NCBI GenBank assembly: GCA_002344215.1
Contig: DDSV01000018.1
Coordinates: 160,879 to 224,878 of the forward strand
Direction: 5' to 3'
From: Akkermansiaceae bacterium UBA2381
GTDB taxonomy: Bacteria; Verrucomicrobiota; Verrucomicrobiia; Verrucomicrobiales; DEV007
Length of the DNA stretch: 64,000 bases
Part shown: positions 28,463-36,211 of the stretch, in pieces
Layout of the letters: the number at the start of each line of letters is the position of its first letter
How positions within the stretch are numbered: the stretch's first letter is position 1
Position numbers and translations under genes: made by a program
Notes under the pieces: generated by a model
Told to the model about the DNA's origin: nothing
The model's database searches: none
Seen by the model: the letters and a program-made list of their open reading frames with translations, nothing else

Positions 28463-28984
28463 ATGATTCCGGCTATGAAGCGATCACGAAGACAAACCTT
28501 GCTTTGGTTCGCTTTCCTACAATTGTTCTGCTTCGAGTCGTCGGATTGCAGGGGGCAACAACCCGATCCTATTTCAGCTGGTGCAGACGACTCGGCAAAT
28601 TGGGCAAGAGCATTCCATCGATTCACGCCCGATGGATATCTTATATTGTTATTTACTCCCCGCGAGAAAAACAAGTGGAAGCTCACTGTATTTCCCGGCC
28701 GTGTTGAGCTTTGGGTTTCCTACCGCAGATCAGATGCAGGTACCTACCACTTTAAGATCCTGGACGACGCAAACACAGATAACGGATTGCGACGAATCGT
28801 CGAAACCTTGATCTCAAAACAGATCGAATTTGAAATCAGAGGCACCGAAAAACCGGGGAGCGATTCTAAGCAAATTGTATCAATTTCCGACGATGAGTGG
28901 ATCCGTATGCTCAGTAAAACCGCGGAGCAGAACAAGGCGAGTCACTCAAGCCCTGACCGCTCCGAGTCGAAATTGCTTTTCTAA
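28463..28984 (+). CDS. Hypothetical protein with N-terminal signal-like segment (about 173 aa)
   Basis: Two close Met codons (28463 and 28475) can start it. The second gives KRSRRQTLLWFAFLQLFCF, a short basic and hydrophobic stretch that could be a signal peptide. The remainder is soluble, with WKLTVFPGRVELWVSYRR and a later helical part. I recognise no family. Codon use and base composition are more AT-rich than in the flanking genes, which suggests acquisition by transfer. Confidence 0.55.
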   Translation: MIPAMKRSRRQTLLWFAFLQLFCFESSDCRGQQPDPISAGADDSANWARAFHRFTPDGYLILLFTPREKNKWKLTVFPGRVELWVSYRRSDAGTYHFKILDDANTDNGLRRIVETLISKQIEFEIRGTEKPGSDSKQIVSISDDEWIRMLSKTAEQNKASHSSPDRSESKLLF

Positions 28985-29060
28985 TTCGTCAGATCATCTC
29001 ACAATCAACCAGCGTTTCCCGTCAGGGCTGAGTGCTCTCTAACGTTCGGTTTAAAGATCA

Positions 29061-29384
29061 ATGAGCTTCAATGAAGTGGTCGTCTTTGCAGTTCTGGTGA
29101 CCATCGGATTTTTCTCTGGCATCCTATTTGGATATCGAGCGGCAACTCGAGGTTTCAGACTCGCAACAGGGCTTGTTTCAGCACTTTCATTTGGGATTTT
29201 GGTTCCCCTTCTGATCCTGTTCCTCTTTGCAATTCGCGAAGTGTCCCCGCGATCTACCGGAGTCATGGACTCTCTTTTAGCTGCATTTGGGGGCACCATC
29301 TTTTACGGTATCGGAACCTCCTTGGTCACTGGCCCATCCGCACTCCTAGCGTGCTGGATCACATTCAACGCGACACGTGACTAA
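29061..29384 (+). CDS. Small membrane protein of unknown function (107 aa)
   Basis: Three hydrophobic segments (about residues 4-24, 34-58 and 72-100) predict a small inner-membrane protein. The first contains VTIGFFSGILFGYRAATRG. No family is recognised. It starts 15 bp after the second AACGTT site and ends 37 bp before the third, so it fills its segment almost completely, as cassette ORFs do. Base composition is AT-richer than the surroundings. Confidence 0.6.
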   Translation: MSFNEVVVFAVLVTIGFFSGILFGYRAATRGFRLATGLVSALSFGILVPLLILFLFAIREVSPRSTGVMDSLLAAFGGTIFYGIGTSLVTGPSALLACWITFNATRD

Positions 29385-29512
29385 TGAGACGAACCCACAC
29401 TCAGGTTCAAGAGTGAAGTGCAACGTTAGGGCTCTATCTCAAAGATCTCTTCCGGCGTGCAGTATTCATGTCGTTTTGGGGAACCGGCACCCTCGTGGTG
29501 CGGTCCACACCC

Positions 29513-30328
29513 TCACCGCCAAACCAACACCGGCACAATCCAGCTCACCGCGACATCACACGAGGCCGGTCGAAAGATCCCCGAACCCGGACCGCGTGGA
29601 TCGTCCTCGCCCCAGTAGAGATCGATCTGACTGCGGAAGAGTCCGCCTCCGGTGTCGCCGACCTCGTAGCGGATGCCCCCGAACTGGTTGTACATCTGCG
29701 GGTCGAGGATCCAGGTCTTTGTTCCTTTTCCGAAGAGCGGATTCCCGCGATGCACCGCGATGGAAGTGCGATCGATGAGGGTGTTGCCCCGGTTGCCGAG
29801 AATACGCGAGTGCAGACCCCCATCGTAGGCGAGGTAGGGCAGGCCGCCGACCGGTTCGGCGAGACGACCGAAACCCTCGACGTAGGTCGTTCGCGCAAAG
29901 TCATTCTCAAACTTCCGGCTTCGCAGATCGCGTCGGGCATCCGCCTTGACGTTGAATCCGCGTTCCGCGGTGAATCCACTCTCGCGTGGAGTGTAGTAGA
30001 CGGTGCAGAAAAAGTAGTGGGTCTCGGGCAGGGAATCGAAGGTTTCGTAGAGGTTCCGCAGCACTTCGGTAAAGGGCCTGATTCCCTCCGCCGCGACGGC
30101 CCGGGGAGGGATCACGGCGGCAAACTCTTCGGGTGATTGGTAGAGTCCCTCTTTCGCCAAAGGCGTGGCAAGAATCTCCTGCCAGGTCACTTTCGGGGTG
30201 CTTGCCTCTACTACGGTTGTGAGCCGCATCACCGCGAGGCCCACGGCAGACAACCTACCCAATCGCTGAAAAGATCTCCTCAAGAGGACGTCCGCAGAGA
30301 ATCTCAATGGGCAGCTTTTCGTACTCAT
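29513..30328 (-). CDS. 3D-domain (MltA C-terminal-like) exported protein
   Basis: The C-terminal third carries a double-psi beta-barrel 3D domain: DRTSIAVHRG, then GDTGG and SQIDLYWG, the three acidic positions that name the family and that form the catalytic barrel in MltA-type lytic transglycosylases. The N-terminal two thirds (WQEILATPLAKEGLY, YTPRESGFTAERGFNV) may bind peptidoglycan. The start is uncertain: ATG 30328 gives a basic, weakly hydrophobic leader but overlaps the muramidase gene by 74 bp; GTG 30244 or ATG 30229 would avoid this. It lies downstream of namZ and ompH in one leftward unit. Confidence 0.7.
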   Translation of the reverse strand: MSTKSCPLRFSADVLLRRSFQRLGRLSAVGLAVMRLTTVVEASTPKVTWQEILATPLAKEGLYQSPEEFAAVIPPRAVAAEGIRPFTEVLRNLYETFDSLPETHYFFCTVYYTPRESGFTAERGFNVKADARRDLRSRKFENDFARTTYVEGFGRLAEPVGGLPYLAYDGGLHSRILGNRGNTLIDRTSIAVHRGNPLFGKGTKTWILDPQMYNQFGGIRYEVGDTGGGLFRSQIDLYWGEDDPRGPGSGIFRPASCDVAVSWIVPVLVWR

Positions 30329-31355
30329 ATTCATAGGGAGGCTGTTTCCAGGCAAACTGGTCCGGGTAGAGATTTCGGATCAACTGCAGAATCTCCAATC
30401 CGCTTCGATAGGGGAGAAGCTGGTCGCGATCGGTGACATGCAACTGACAGCCGTGACAGACCTGACCCGCATATTTCTGGAAACCGGGTTCAAAGGCGAC
30501 CTCGCGGAACAAGGCACCGGGAAGCGCGAGGGTGTTCAGCTCCGACGCGAGATTGTATCCATTGATCCAGGGAGCCCCGAAAAATTCGAAGGGACGGGTC
30601 GTGCCGCGTCCCTCGGATAGATTGGTGCCTTCAAGCAGACACATTCCCGGATAGACAAGCGCCGTCTCGACGGTGGGCATGTTAGGAGAGGGCATCAGCC
30701 AGGGCAGCCCGGTCTCATCGAAATAGTGCCCGCGTTCCCATCCCTCCATCGGGAGGACTTCGAGATCAATGTCAGGAAAAAGCTCCTGCTGAAAGAGGCG
30801 GGCCAGTTCGCCGATGGTTTTCCCATGCCGGACCTGGAGGGGGTGGAGTCCGACAAAGGAAAGGTGGTCCGGTCGCTGCGGATCGCCCTCGACCGTGACT
30901 CCGTTGAGCGGGTTGGGGCGGTCCGCCACGACCACGGTGAGGCCATGTCGCTGCGCCGCCTTGAGGCAGAGCAGCATCGTCCAGATGAAGGTGTAGTAGC
31001 GCGCCCCGACATCCACGAGATCGATAAATATCACCTCGAGACCCTCAAGCATTTCCGGCGTCGGTTCGCGGTGTTCCCCGTAGAGACTGTGAACCGGAAT
31101 CCCAAGCCGTGGATGACGGTAGCCGGTCCACTCAACCATGTTGTCCTGCGTCGTCGTTTCAAAACCATGCTGCGGTCCGAAGAGGGCGCTAAACCGAATC
31201 AGGCCATCGGCCGACATTTTTTCGAGATGGGCAAGGGTCGGTCGCAGCGAGCCATCGACCGAGGCCCCGTGGAGGAGCGCTCCGACCCGCTTTCCGGATA
31301 GACGTCGGGGCCAGAGAGTTTCGAGTCGATCGACCGGCAGAATGACACGACTCAT
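30255..31355 (-). CDS. namZ: Exo-beta-N-acetylmuramidase NamZ family (DUF1343, GH171)
   Basis: The 366-residue protein matches the DUF1343 family throughout (FGPQHGFETTTQDNM, IPVHSLYG, DVGARYYTFIWTM, VADRPNPLNG, LVYPGMCLLEGTNLSEGRGTT, FEFFGAPW). Characterised members release MurNAc from the non-reducing end of peptidoglycan fragments, feeding muropeptide recycling. I see no signal peptide at this start, so it may act in the cytoplasm or a longer start may exist. The ATG overlaps the ompH stop by 4 bp. Recycling enzymes were not seen nearby. Confidence 0.85.
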   Translation of the reverse strand: MSRVILPVDRLETLWPRRLSGKRVGALLHGASVDGSLRPTLAHLEKMSADGLIRFSALFGPQHGFETTTQDNMVEWTGYRHPRLGIPVHSLYGEHREPTPEMLEGLEVIFIDLVDVGARYYTFIWTMLLCLKAAQRHGLTVVVADRPNPLNGVTVEGDPQRPDHLSFVGLHPLQVRHGKTIGELARLFQQELFPDIDLEVLPMEGWERGHYFDETGLPWLMPSPNMPTVETALVYPGMCLLEGTNLSEGRGTTRPFEFFGAPWINGYNLASELNTLALPGALFREVAFEPGFQKYAGQVCHGCQLHVTDRDQLLPYRSGLEILQLIRNLYPDQFAWKQPPYEYEYEKLPIEILCGRPLEEIFSAIG

Positions 31356-31927
31356 GGTTTGTCCTGCTTTTCCTTCGCGGCAGCCGCGGCCTGCTCCTTG
31401 ATAAAGGTGATCACCTCCTCCGTGATGTCGACGCCTCCGGGAACGTGGAGGACCTGGGGTAGTCCATTCGTATAGTTGGAGGAGTGGTTGAGGATGAGGG
31501 CGAAGCGTCCGTCCTGATTGAACAACTCGATGGAGGTCTGAATCTCTTTCAGGATCCCGCTCTTCGCCGCGCGGAAACGTTCCTCGAGGTCACGGGTTCC
31601 GGTGGTTTGGAGGGTGGCGATGACCTTTTCCGCCTCGTTGGCCGCCTCCAGCTCCTTCGCGGCTTCGTCCCGGTTCCCGGCACGGATCAATTCCTGATGG
31701 CGTTGAAGGATCTCCTTGAGGAGGTCGGACTTCTCCTTGAAGGCATTCCGGGAGGCTTCACGGGTCTTGGTCAGTTCCTCCGTCGCCGTGGCGGTGCGCG
31801 GATGTTCGGCGAAGACTTTCTCCAGATCGACCACGGCGATGGCCGGAGGCTCCGCGAGCAGGACGCCGGTCAGTGAGAAAAATCCCAATAGAGCCGGCAG
31901 GAAGGATTTCACCATGGAAGATTTCAT
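31352..31927 (-). CDS. OmpH/Skp-family periplasmic chaperone
   Basis: This protein of about 191 residues has a signal peptide (MKSSMVKSFLPALLGFF, cleavage near LLAEP), then IAVVDLEKVFAEHP, the typical OmpH opening, and a long charged coiled coil (EELTKTREASRNAFKEKSD) as in the Skp tentacles. Skp holds unfolded outer-membrane proteins in the periplasm. Usual Skp neighbours (bamA, lpxD) are absent; here it begins a leftward unit with namZ and the 3D-domain gene. Confidence 0.85.
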   Translation of the reverse strand: MKSSMVKSFLPALLGFFSLTGVLLAEPPAIAVVDLEKVFAEHPRTATATEELTKTREASRNAFKEKSDLLKEILQRHQELIRAGNRDEAAKELEAANEAEKVIATLQTTGTRDLEERFRAAKSGILKEIQTSIELFNQDGRFALILNHSSNYTNGLPQVLHVPGGVDITEEVITFIKEQAAAAAKEKQDKP

Positions 31928-32028
31928 GCCATGAATCGGGACCGGTGGCAAAACCTTTCGACGGGGAATCCCCGGGGATTCGAAGCAACATTGCGATCGG
32001 GTGGATAGGGGCTATCGTATGGACTCGA

Positions 32029-32451
32029 ATGAAAGCCCCCTTCATCCTTGGTCTCGCCCTCGTTGTTCTCGCAGTCTTCCCGCTCACCGGGTCGGCTCAG
32101 GAGACGGCAAAAATCTCGTTCAATGACACGATCAAGCCCATCCTCCGGGAGAAGTGCGCCCACTGTCACAATGTCGAGACGCTGCCTGACCGGTTCAGTG
32201 TTGAATCGGCCGAGCTCGCTTTTGTCAAAACCAAAGCTGGCCAGGCGATCATTGTTCCGGGCAAGCCGGACGAGAGCCTTTTGGTGATGGCGCTTGAGTC
32301 CCCGAAGCTTCACGAAAAGGCGATGCCTATGGTAGGCCCGGGTCCGAATGTCGATGAAATCAAACTGATCCGCCAGTGGATCACCGAAGGGGCGGAGTGG
32401 CCCAAAGGTCCTGCCGGAAAGATTGAGCCGCTCTTTAAGGCGAAGGAATAG
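32029..32451 (+). CDS. Planctomycete-type cytochrome c domain protein
   Basis: The 140-residue protein has a signal peptide (MKAPFILGLALVVLAVFPL) and one haem motif CAHCH in the context ILREKCAHCHN, matching the PSCyt1-like module common in Planctomycetota and Verrucomicrobiota. Downstream VPGKPDESLLVMAL and MPMVGPGPNVDEIKLIRQWI are typical of the same module. In large proteins it sits with DUF1549/DUF1553; here it stands alone. Periplasmic electron transfer is likely. Confidence 0.88.
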   Translation: MKAPFILGLALVVLAVFPLTGSAQETAKISFNDTIKPILREKCAHCHNVETLPDRFSVESAELAFVKTKAGQAIIVPGKPDESLLVMALESPKLHEKAMPMVGPGPNVDEIKLIRQWITEGAEWPKGPAGKIEPLFKAKE

Positions 32452-32476
32452 CCCGTTGAGTTGCTGACTCTTTTTA

Positions 32477-32947
32477 ATGAAAACCCCCTTTCAATCGACC
32501 TTCTCTCTTCTGATTCCCGCGCTGTTTCTCGCCGCTTGCAAGGCCACCGGGGTGGAAGAGGCGGCGTCGGTGACCTCCGCGGTTCCTGCCGCGGTACCGG
32601 TGGCGGATTTTCCCGAGTTGGGTCTGATGAGAACCGACCATGTCTTCACCGGGAAGGTGTCGTGGTACAGCGTCAAAACCAACGGCGGCAGCCGCACCGC
32701 GAGCGGTGAAAAGCTGACAGATTCGGGGGCGACGGCGGCGCATCCGTCCCTGCCCTTCGGCACGATGGTGGAGGTCACGAACCTCGCGAATGAAAAGACC
32801 GCGATTCTGAGGATCACCGACCGTGGACCCTATACCCACGGGCGTGTCCTCGACGTGGCCATCGGCGCCGCCAAAGACCTGGATTTTGTGGGGCGCGGAG
32901 TCGCGGAATGCCGCGTCCAGGTCCTGCGCCCGCTCGGGTCGGAGTAA
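32477..32947 (+). CDS. RlpA-like lipoprotein with double-psi beta-barrel
   Basis: The 156-residue protein has a lipoprotein signal (lipobox LAAC) and an RlpA domain: GKVSWYS, GGSRTASGEKL, AAHPSLPFGTMVEVTNL, ITDRGPY and GRVLDVA, which includes the acidic residue used by lytic RlpA enzymes on denuded glycan. No C-terminal SPOR domain is present, so septal targeting is not assured. It follows the cytochrome gene by 25 bp. Confidence 0.88.
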   Translation: MKTPFQSTFSLLIPALFLAACKATGVEEAASVTSAVPAAVPVADFPELGLMRTDHVFTGKVSWYSVKTNGGSRTASGEKLTDSGATAAHPSLPFGTMVEVTNLANEKTAILRITDRGPYTHGRVLDVAIGAAKDLDFVGRGVAECRVQVLRPLGSE

Positions 32948-33414
32948 GCCGGGGATCCGGTTTCCCGATGAGAGCGGTCAAATCTTTTCGTAGCCGCCCC
33001 AAAAAGAAGGGAGCGCGGATTGCTTACCGGCTACTACCCCGGGAGAAGGTAGCCGCGATGGGCTCCATCGCGGGTTGGGTGTGGTTGAATCAAGATCGCG
33101 CAAGGTAACAGATCGTCGAACCGGCCGCTCGAGGCCGAGCGACCCTACCCCGGGAAAAGGTAGCCGCGATGGGCTCCATCGCGGGTTGGGTGTGGATGAA
33201 TCAAGATAGCGCAGGGTAACGGATCGTCGAACCGCTCGCTTGAGGCCGAGCGACCCTACGCCGGGAAAAGGTAGCCGCGATGGGCTCCATCGCGGGTTGG
33301 GTGTGGTTGAATCGAGATCGCGCAGGGTAACAGATCGTCGAACCGCTCACTCGAGGCCGAGCGAACCTACCTTTTCGCTGGGCCGAAAATGGCTGCCGCT
33401 CTTTCTAAAACGCT
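32948..33414. repeat. Three 111-bp tandem repeats built from GTAG hairpins
   Basis: The 467-bp gap between convergent genes contains three copies of a 111-bp unit from about 33036 to 33370; the segment GGTAGCCGCGATGGG begins at 33048, 33159 and 33270. Each unit has two hairpins: GTAG then CCGCGATGG/CCATCGCGG with loop GCT (33053-33073 in copy 1), and, on the other strand, GTAGGG then a stem GCTCG/CGAGC. Copies differ at a few positions. There are no spacers of unique sequence. It resembles a tandem REP array. Confidence 0.85.
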
Positions 33415-33729
33415 CTAGATCCCGAAGGCGGCTAGAGAATTGGAGACCCGCCCGATTGCGAGGACGACGGAAGGATGTTCCTCCTCCCAGTGGGAGATGC
33501 TATCTTTGAGATCCTCCCACTTGCCGGAAAGACCGCGGTGGGCCTCCTCGTCTGAAGTGGCGAGAGTTCCGGCGGTTTCCCTGACGATTCCTTTGACCCG
33601 GTCCGATTCGGGATGCCGGTCGATTTCGTCAATGGAGGCCTCCAGCGTGGCAAGGGCTTCCCTGGCTTCGTCGTCGAGGCCGTTGATGGCGATCAGGGCC
33701 TGGCGGATTTCTTCAATTTCCTTGTGCAT
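33415..33729 (-). CDS. DUF4404 family protein
   Basis: This 104-residue, acidic, all-helical protein of unknown function opens with MHKEIEEIRQALIAI and closes with WEEEHPSVVLAIGRVSNSLAAFGI; the WEEEHP...LAxxGI tail is the clearest DUF4404 signature. No signal peptide or membrane helix is seen. It follows the cytochrome c gene on the same strand by 18 bp. Confidence 0.75.
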   Translation of the reverse strand: MHKEIEEIRQALIAINGLDDEAREALATLEASIDEIDRHPESDRVKGIVRETAGTLATSDEEAHRGLSGKWEDLKDSISHWEEEHPSVVLAIGRVSNSLAAFGI

Positions 33730-33747
33730 GAGATTCGGGGATTGGGT

Positions 33748-34209
33748 TCACTGGAGGCCGTATCCGGAGAGTCCTCCGCGATAGGCTTCATCGAGAAAGG
33801 CGACCAGATCCATCAGCTGCCGGGCGCTCATGTCCACCGTGAGATCCGGCATGAGCGGCTCGATGCTACCCTTGAGCTCGGCGTTCGTGAGGATCGCACT
33901 GTACTGCTGGGTGACCACGTGCTTGGGGTTGGTGATGGCGGTGACAAGATCTCCGTAGGATTTCACGAAGCGGGCTTCTTTGGCCAGCATGAGTTCGAGC
34001 CGGCGGTTACCCTTGGGATCGGCGAGTTCCACATTCGCGACGGTGTGACATTGGATACAGTTAAGACTGGTAAAGGCCTGCTTACCCGCCTCGACCTCGC
34101 CTCCGGGAAAACGAAAGCTCTTGCCAACGGGATCCGCCGCGTTCAGCCCGAAGGGACTGGAAGACACCGTGGCGGAGAGGAGCAAACAGAAAAGGAGGGA
34201 TTTTTTCAT
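33748..34209 (-). CDS. Periplasmic monohaem cytochrome c
   Basis: The 153-residue protein has a signal peptide (MKKSLLFCLLLSATVSSS), a haem motif CIQCH (LNCIQCHTV), and a likely Met axial ligand in LMPDLTVD near the C-terminus, followed by MDLVAFLDEAY, the usual last helix of class I cytochromes c. Domains like this often end large dehydrogenases; here it is free-standing. The redox partner is unknown. Confidence 0.85.
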   Translation of the reverse strand: MKKSLLFCLLLSATVSSSPFGLNAADPVGKSFRFPGGEVEAGKQAFTSLNCIQCHTVANVELADPKGNRRLELMLAKEARFVKSYGDLVTAITNPKHVVTQQYSAILTNAELKGSIEPLMPDLTVDMSARQLMDLVAFLDEAYRGGLSGYGLQ

Positions 34210-34296
34210 GAGGTTTTCTTTCAGGACCGGGAAGAGATGATTTACCTCATCATGACGGCAAGCAGGCCGTTTGGCGATGCATGAATTGTCTTTTTT

Positions 34297-34929
34297 CTAC
34301 CTGAGTGATTCAATCCGCGTGATGAGCGTGTGAGCAATTTCGCGTTTCGAGGAGAGGGGCAGGTTTTCCTGAGAGCCGTTCCGGAAAAAGAGGGTGACCT
34401 CGTTCACCTCACGGTCGAAGGCGATATCGGTTCGGCTCACGTCGTTGGCGACGAGCAGGTCACACTGCTTTCGCTCCAGCTTTTCGACGGCGTGCCGCGC
34501 CAGATCGGTGGTCTCGGCAGCGAATCCGACGAGGATTCCCCCGAACCCGAACACGGAACGGGCGCTCCCCAAAATATCGGGGTTTTTGACCAGTGTCAGG
34601 GTGAGGCGGTCCGCCAACTTTTTGATTTTCTCTCCGGCCACCGTCTCGACGCGGTAGTCGGCGACGGCGGCGCAGAAAACAGCCACGTCGCAACCGGGAA
34701 TGCACTCCGAGACAGCGTCATACATCTCTTTCGCCGTTTCGACACGGATCAGGGTCGCCCCTTCCGGAGCAGATATCACCACGGGTCCGGAAAGCAGAGT
34801 GACTTGATGGCCCGCCTCAAGAGCCGCCTCGGCGATGGCATATCCCATTTTCCCGGAGGAGCGGTTCGAAAGGTAGCGAACCGGATCGATCGGCTCGCGG
34901 GTCGGACCGGCGGTGATGAGAAAATGCAT
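34297..34929 (-). CDS. coaB: Phosphopantothenate-cysteine ligase (CoaB, stand-alone)
   Basis: The 210-residue protein joins cysteine to 4'-phosphopantothenate in coenzyme A synthesis. It begins LITAGPTREPIDPVRYLSNRSSGKMG, the nucleotide-binding signature of the CoaB half (key part TREPIDPVR), and has AAVADYR and a conserved Lys in KIKK. In most bacteria CoaB is fused to CoaC; here coaC lies 12 bp upstream as a separate gene, so the pair is split. Confidence 0.92.
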   Translation of the reverse strand: MHFLITAGPTREPIDPVRYLSNRSSGKMGYAIAEAALEAGHQVTLLSGPVVISAPEGATLIRVETAKEMYDAVSECIPGCDVAVFCAAVADYRVETVAGEKIKKLADRLTLTLVKNPDILGSARSVFGFGGILVGFAAETTDLARHAVEKLERKQCDLLVANDVSRTDIAFDREVNEVTLFFRNGSQENLPLSSKREIAHTLITRIESLR

Positions 34930-34941
34930 GGTCCCGGATTC

Positions 34942-35502
34942 TCAGGAGGCGTTTCCGAGAAGGCGCTCGATTTCCTCCTCAATTCCCTCGACCGGCCAGA
35001 GGCGTCCGATGCCCTCGTAGCCGCAGGCGAGCATGCCCTCTTCGGGGCCGATGAACGTGACCCCGCGGGCTTTCAGCGTTTCGACATTGCCGCGGGTGGC
35101 GGGGTGTTGCCACATTTTCCCGTTCATGGCCGGGGCGATGAGAACCGGAGCGAGGGTCGCGAGATAGATCGCCCCGAGGCTGTCGTCGGCGATGCCGTGG
35201 GCAAAGCGGGCAATCACGTTGGCGGTGGCGGGAGCGATCACAAGAAGGTCCGCCTTGTCCGCGAGTTCAATATGACCGGGGTGCCAGCTCTGTTTTTCAT
35301 CATAGAGGTTCCCCGTCACCGGCTGGCGGGAGAGAACCTGCATCGTCAGGGGAGTGATAAACTCCTGAGCGTCGCGGGTCATCACGACATGGACTTCGTG
35401 GCCGCGTTTTTTCAGCCGACTCACCAGATCGGCGGCCTTGTAGGCGGCGATCGAACCGGTAACGCCGAGAACGATGGTTTTCCCTGTCGATGAATCAGAC
35501 AC
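34942..35502 (-). CDS. coaC: Phosphopantothenoylcysteine decarboxylase (CoaC, stand-alone)
   Basis: This 186-residue flavoprotein decarboxylates phosphopantothenoylcysteine. It starts at GTG 35502 (SDSSTGKTIVLGVTGSIAAYKA, key part GVTGSIAAYKA), overlapping the gmk stop by 8 bp. The catalytic region shows HIELADKADL, APATANVIA and PAMNGKMW. The substrate-binding Cys appears in MLACGYEGIGRL. It belongs to the leftward DUF3276-yicC-gmk-coaC-coaB operon. Confidence 0.92.
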   Translation of the reverse strand: MSDSSTGKTIVLGVTGSIAAYKAADLVSRLKKRGHEVHVVMTRDAQEFITPLTMQVLSRQPVTGNLYDEKQSWHPGHIELADKADLLVIAPATANVIARFAHGIADDSLGAIYLATLAPVLIAPAMNGKMWQHPATRGNVETLKARGVTFIGPEEGMLACGYEGIGRLWPVEGIEEEIERLLGNAS

Positions 35503-36139
35503 CCGGAAAGGTCGTTTCACCCGGGCCGTTGCGCAAGCGGCTTGAGCGGCAGCGTTCGCTGATGAGGATGGACCGGAAGGTGGCGAAATCGGTCTCCCGG
35601 TCACTGCTGACGAAGGTGTAGCGGTACTCGGGCCAATGCCGCGTTTCCTCATGAGCATTTAAAAGGCGCAGTGCCTTTTGTTGTTCCGTCTCCGTCCCGC
35701 GGGCCTGAAGGCGATTCTGTAACTCACGGTCGCTGGGCAGAAGAATAAAAATGTCGACATGCGCCTCCCGAATGAGCGGGTCATTCACCGCGCGCACATA
35801 GGCAGCTCCCTGCACATCGAGATCGAGAAGGACATCCCGTCCCGCTTCGATATGACTGAGGACCTCGCTTTTGAGTGTCCCGTAGAGATTGCCGTGGACC
35901 TCGGCGTGTTCGAGAAATTCTCCCTGGGCGACACCGGCTTCGAATTCGGATCGCTCGAGGAAATAGTAATCCACCCCGTCCACTTCACCCTCGCGGGGTT
36001 TTCGGGTCGTTGCCGAGATGGCATAGACCGCCGCCTGGTCGCTTTCAGAAAAACGCCGGCAGAGGGTAGTCTTGCCGGATCCGGAAGGACCCGAGACCAC
36101 ACACAAGATTCCCCGTCGCTGAAGTGCCAGATCGCTCAT
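35495..36139 (-). CDS. gmk: Guanylate kinase
   Basis: The 214-residue enzyme converts GMP to GDP with ATP. Walker A is GPSGSGKTT; the GMP-binding part shows ISATTRKPREGEVDGVDYYF (key part TTRKPREGE) and FLEHAEVHGNLYGT; LDLDVQGA follows. I start it at ATG 36139 (MSDLALQ). It has the usual neighbours yicC and coaBC, but the rpoZ (omega) gene often found between gmk and coaBC is missing. Confidence 0.94.
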   Translation of the reverse strand: MSDLALQRRGILCVVSGPSGSGKTTLCRRFSESDQAAVYAISATTRKPREGEVDGVDYYFLERSEFEAGVAQGEFLEHAEVHGNLYGTLKSEVLSHIEAGRDVLLDLDVQGAAYVRAVNDPLIREAHVDIFILLPSDRELQNRLQARGTETEQQKALRLLNAHEETRHWPEYRYTFVSSDRETDFATFRSILISERCRSSRLRNGPGETTFPGV

Positions 36140-36211
36140 TTCCTGAAAGTCCCCCAAGCGGCGCACGAGTCAACAGGGTTAAGGCACCCGCTTGACCCTC
36201 CCGATTCCGCT

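Larger units (their letters stand above)
28449..29427. other. AT-richer island with two orphan ORFs bracketed by AACGTT sites
   Basis: AACGTT occurs at 28449-28454, 29041-29046 and 29422-29427, that is, just before, between and just after two small same-strand ORFs. The second and third sites continue as AACGTTCGG and AACGTTAGG. Around the middle site an imperfect stem can form (AACC 29007-29010 with GGTT 29048-29051; GCGTT 29012-29016 with AACGT 29041-29045). The two ORFs are visibly lower in GC than their neighbours. The layout resembles integron gene cassettes, although the sites do not match the attC consensus well and no integrase is present. Confidence 0.4.

Noticed and set aside
33036..33370. 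CRISPR array
   Set aside because: The units are contiguous 111-bp copies without unique spacers, and no cas gene is nearby.
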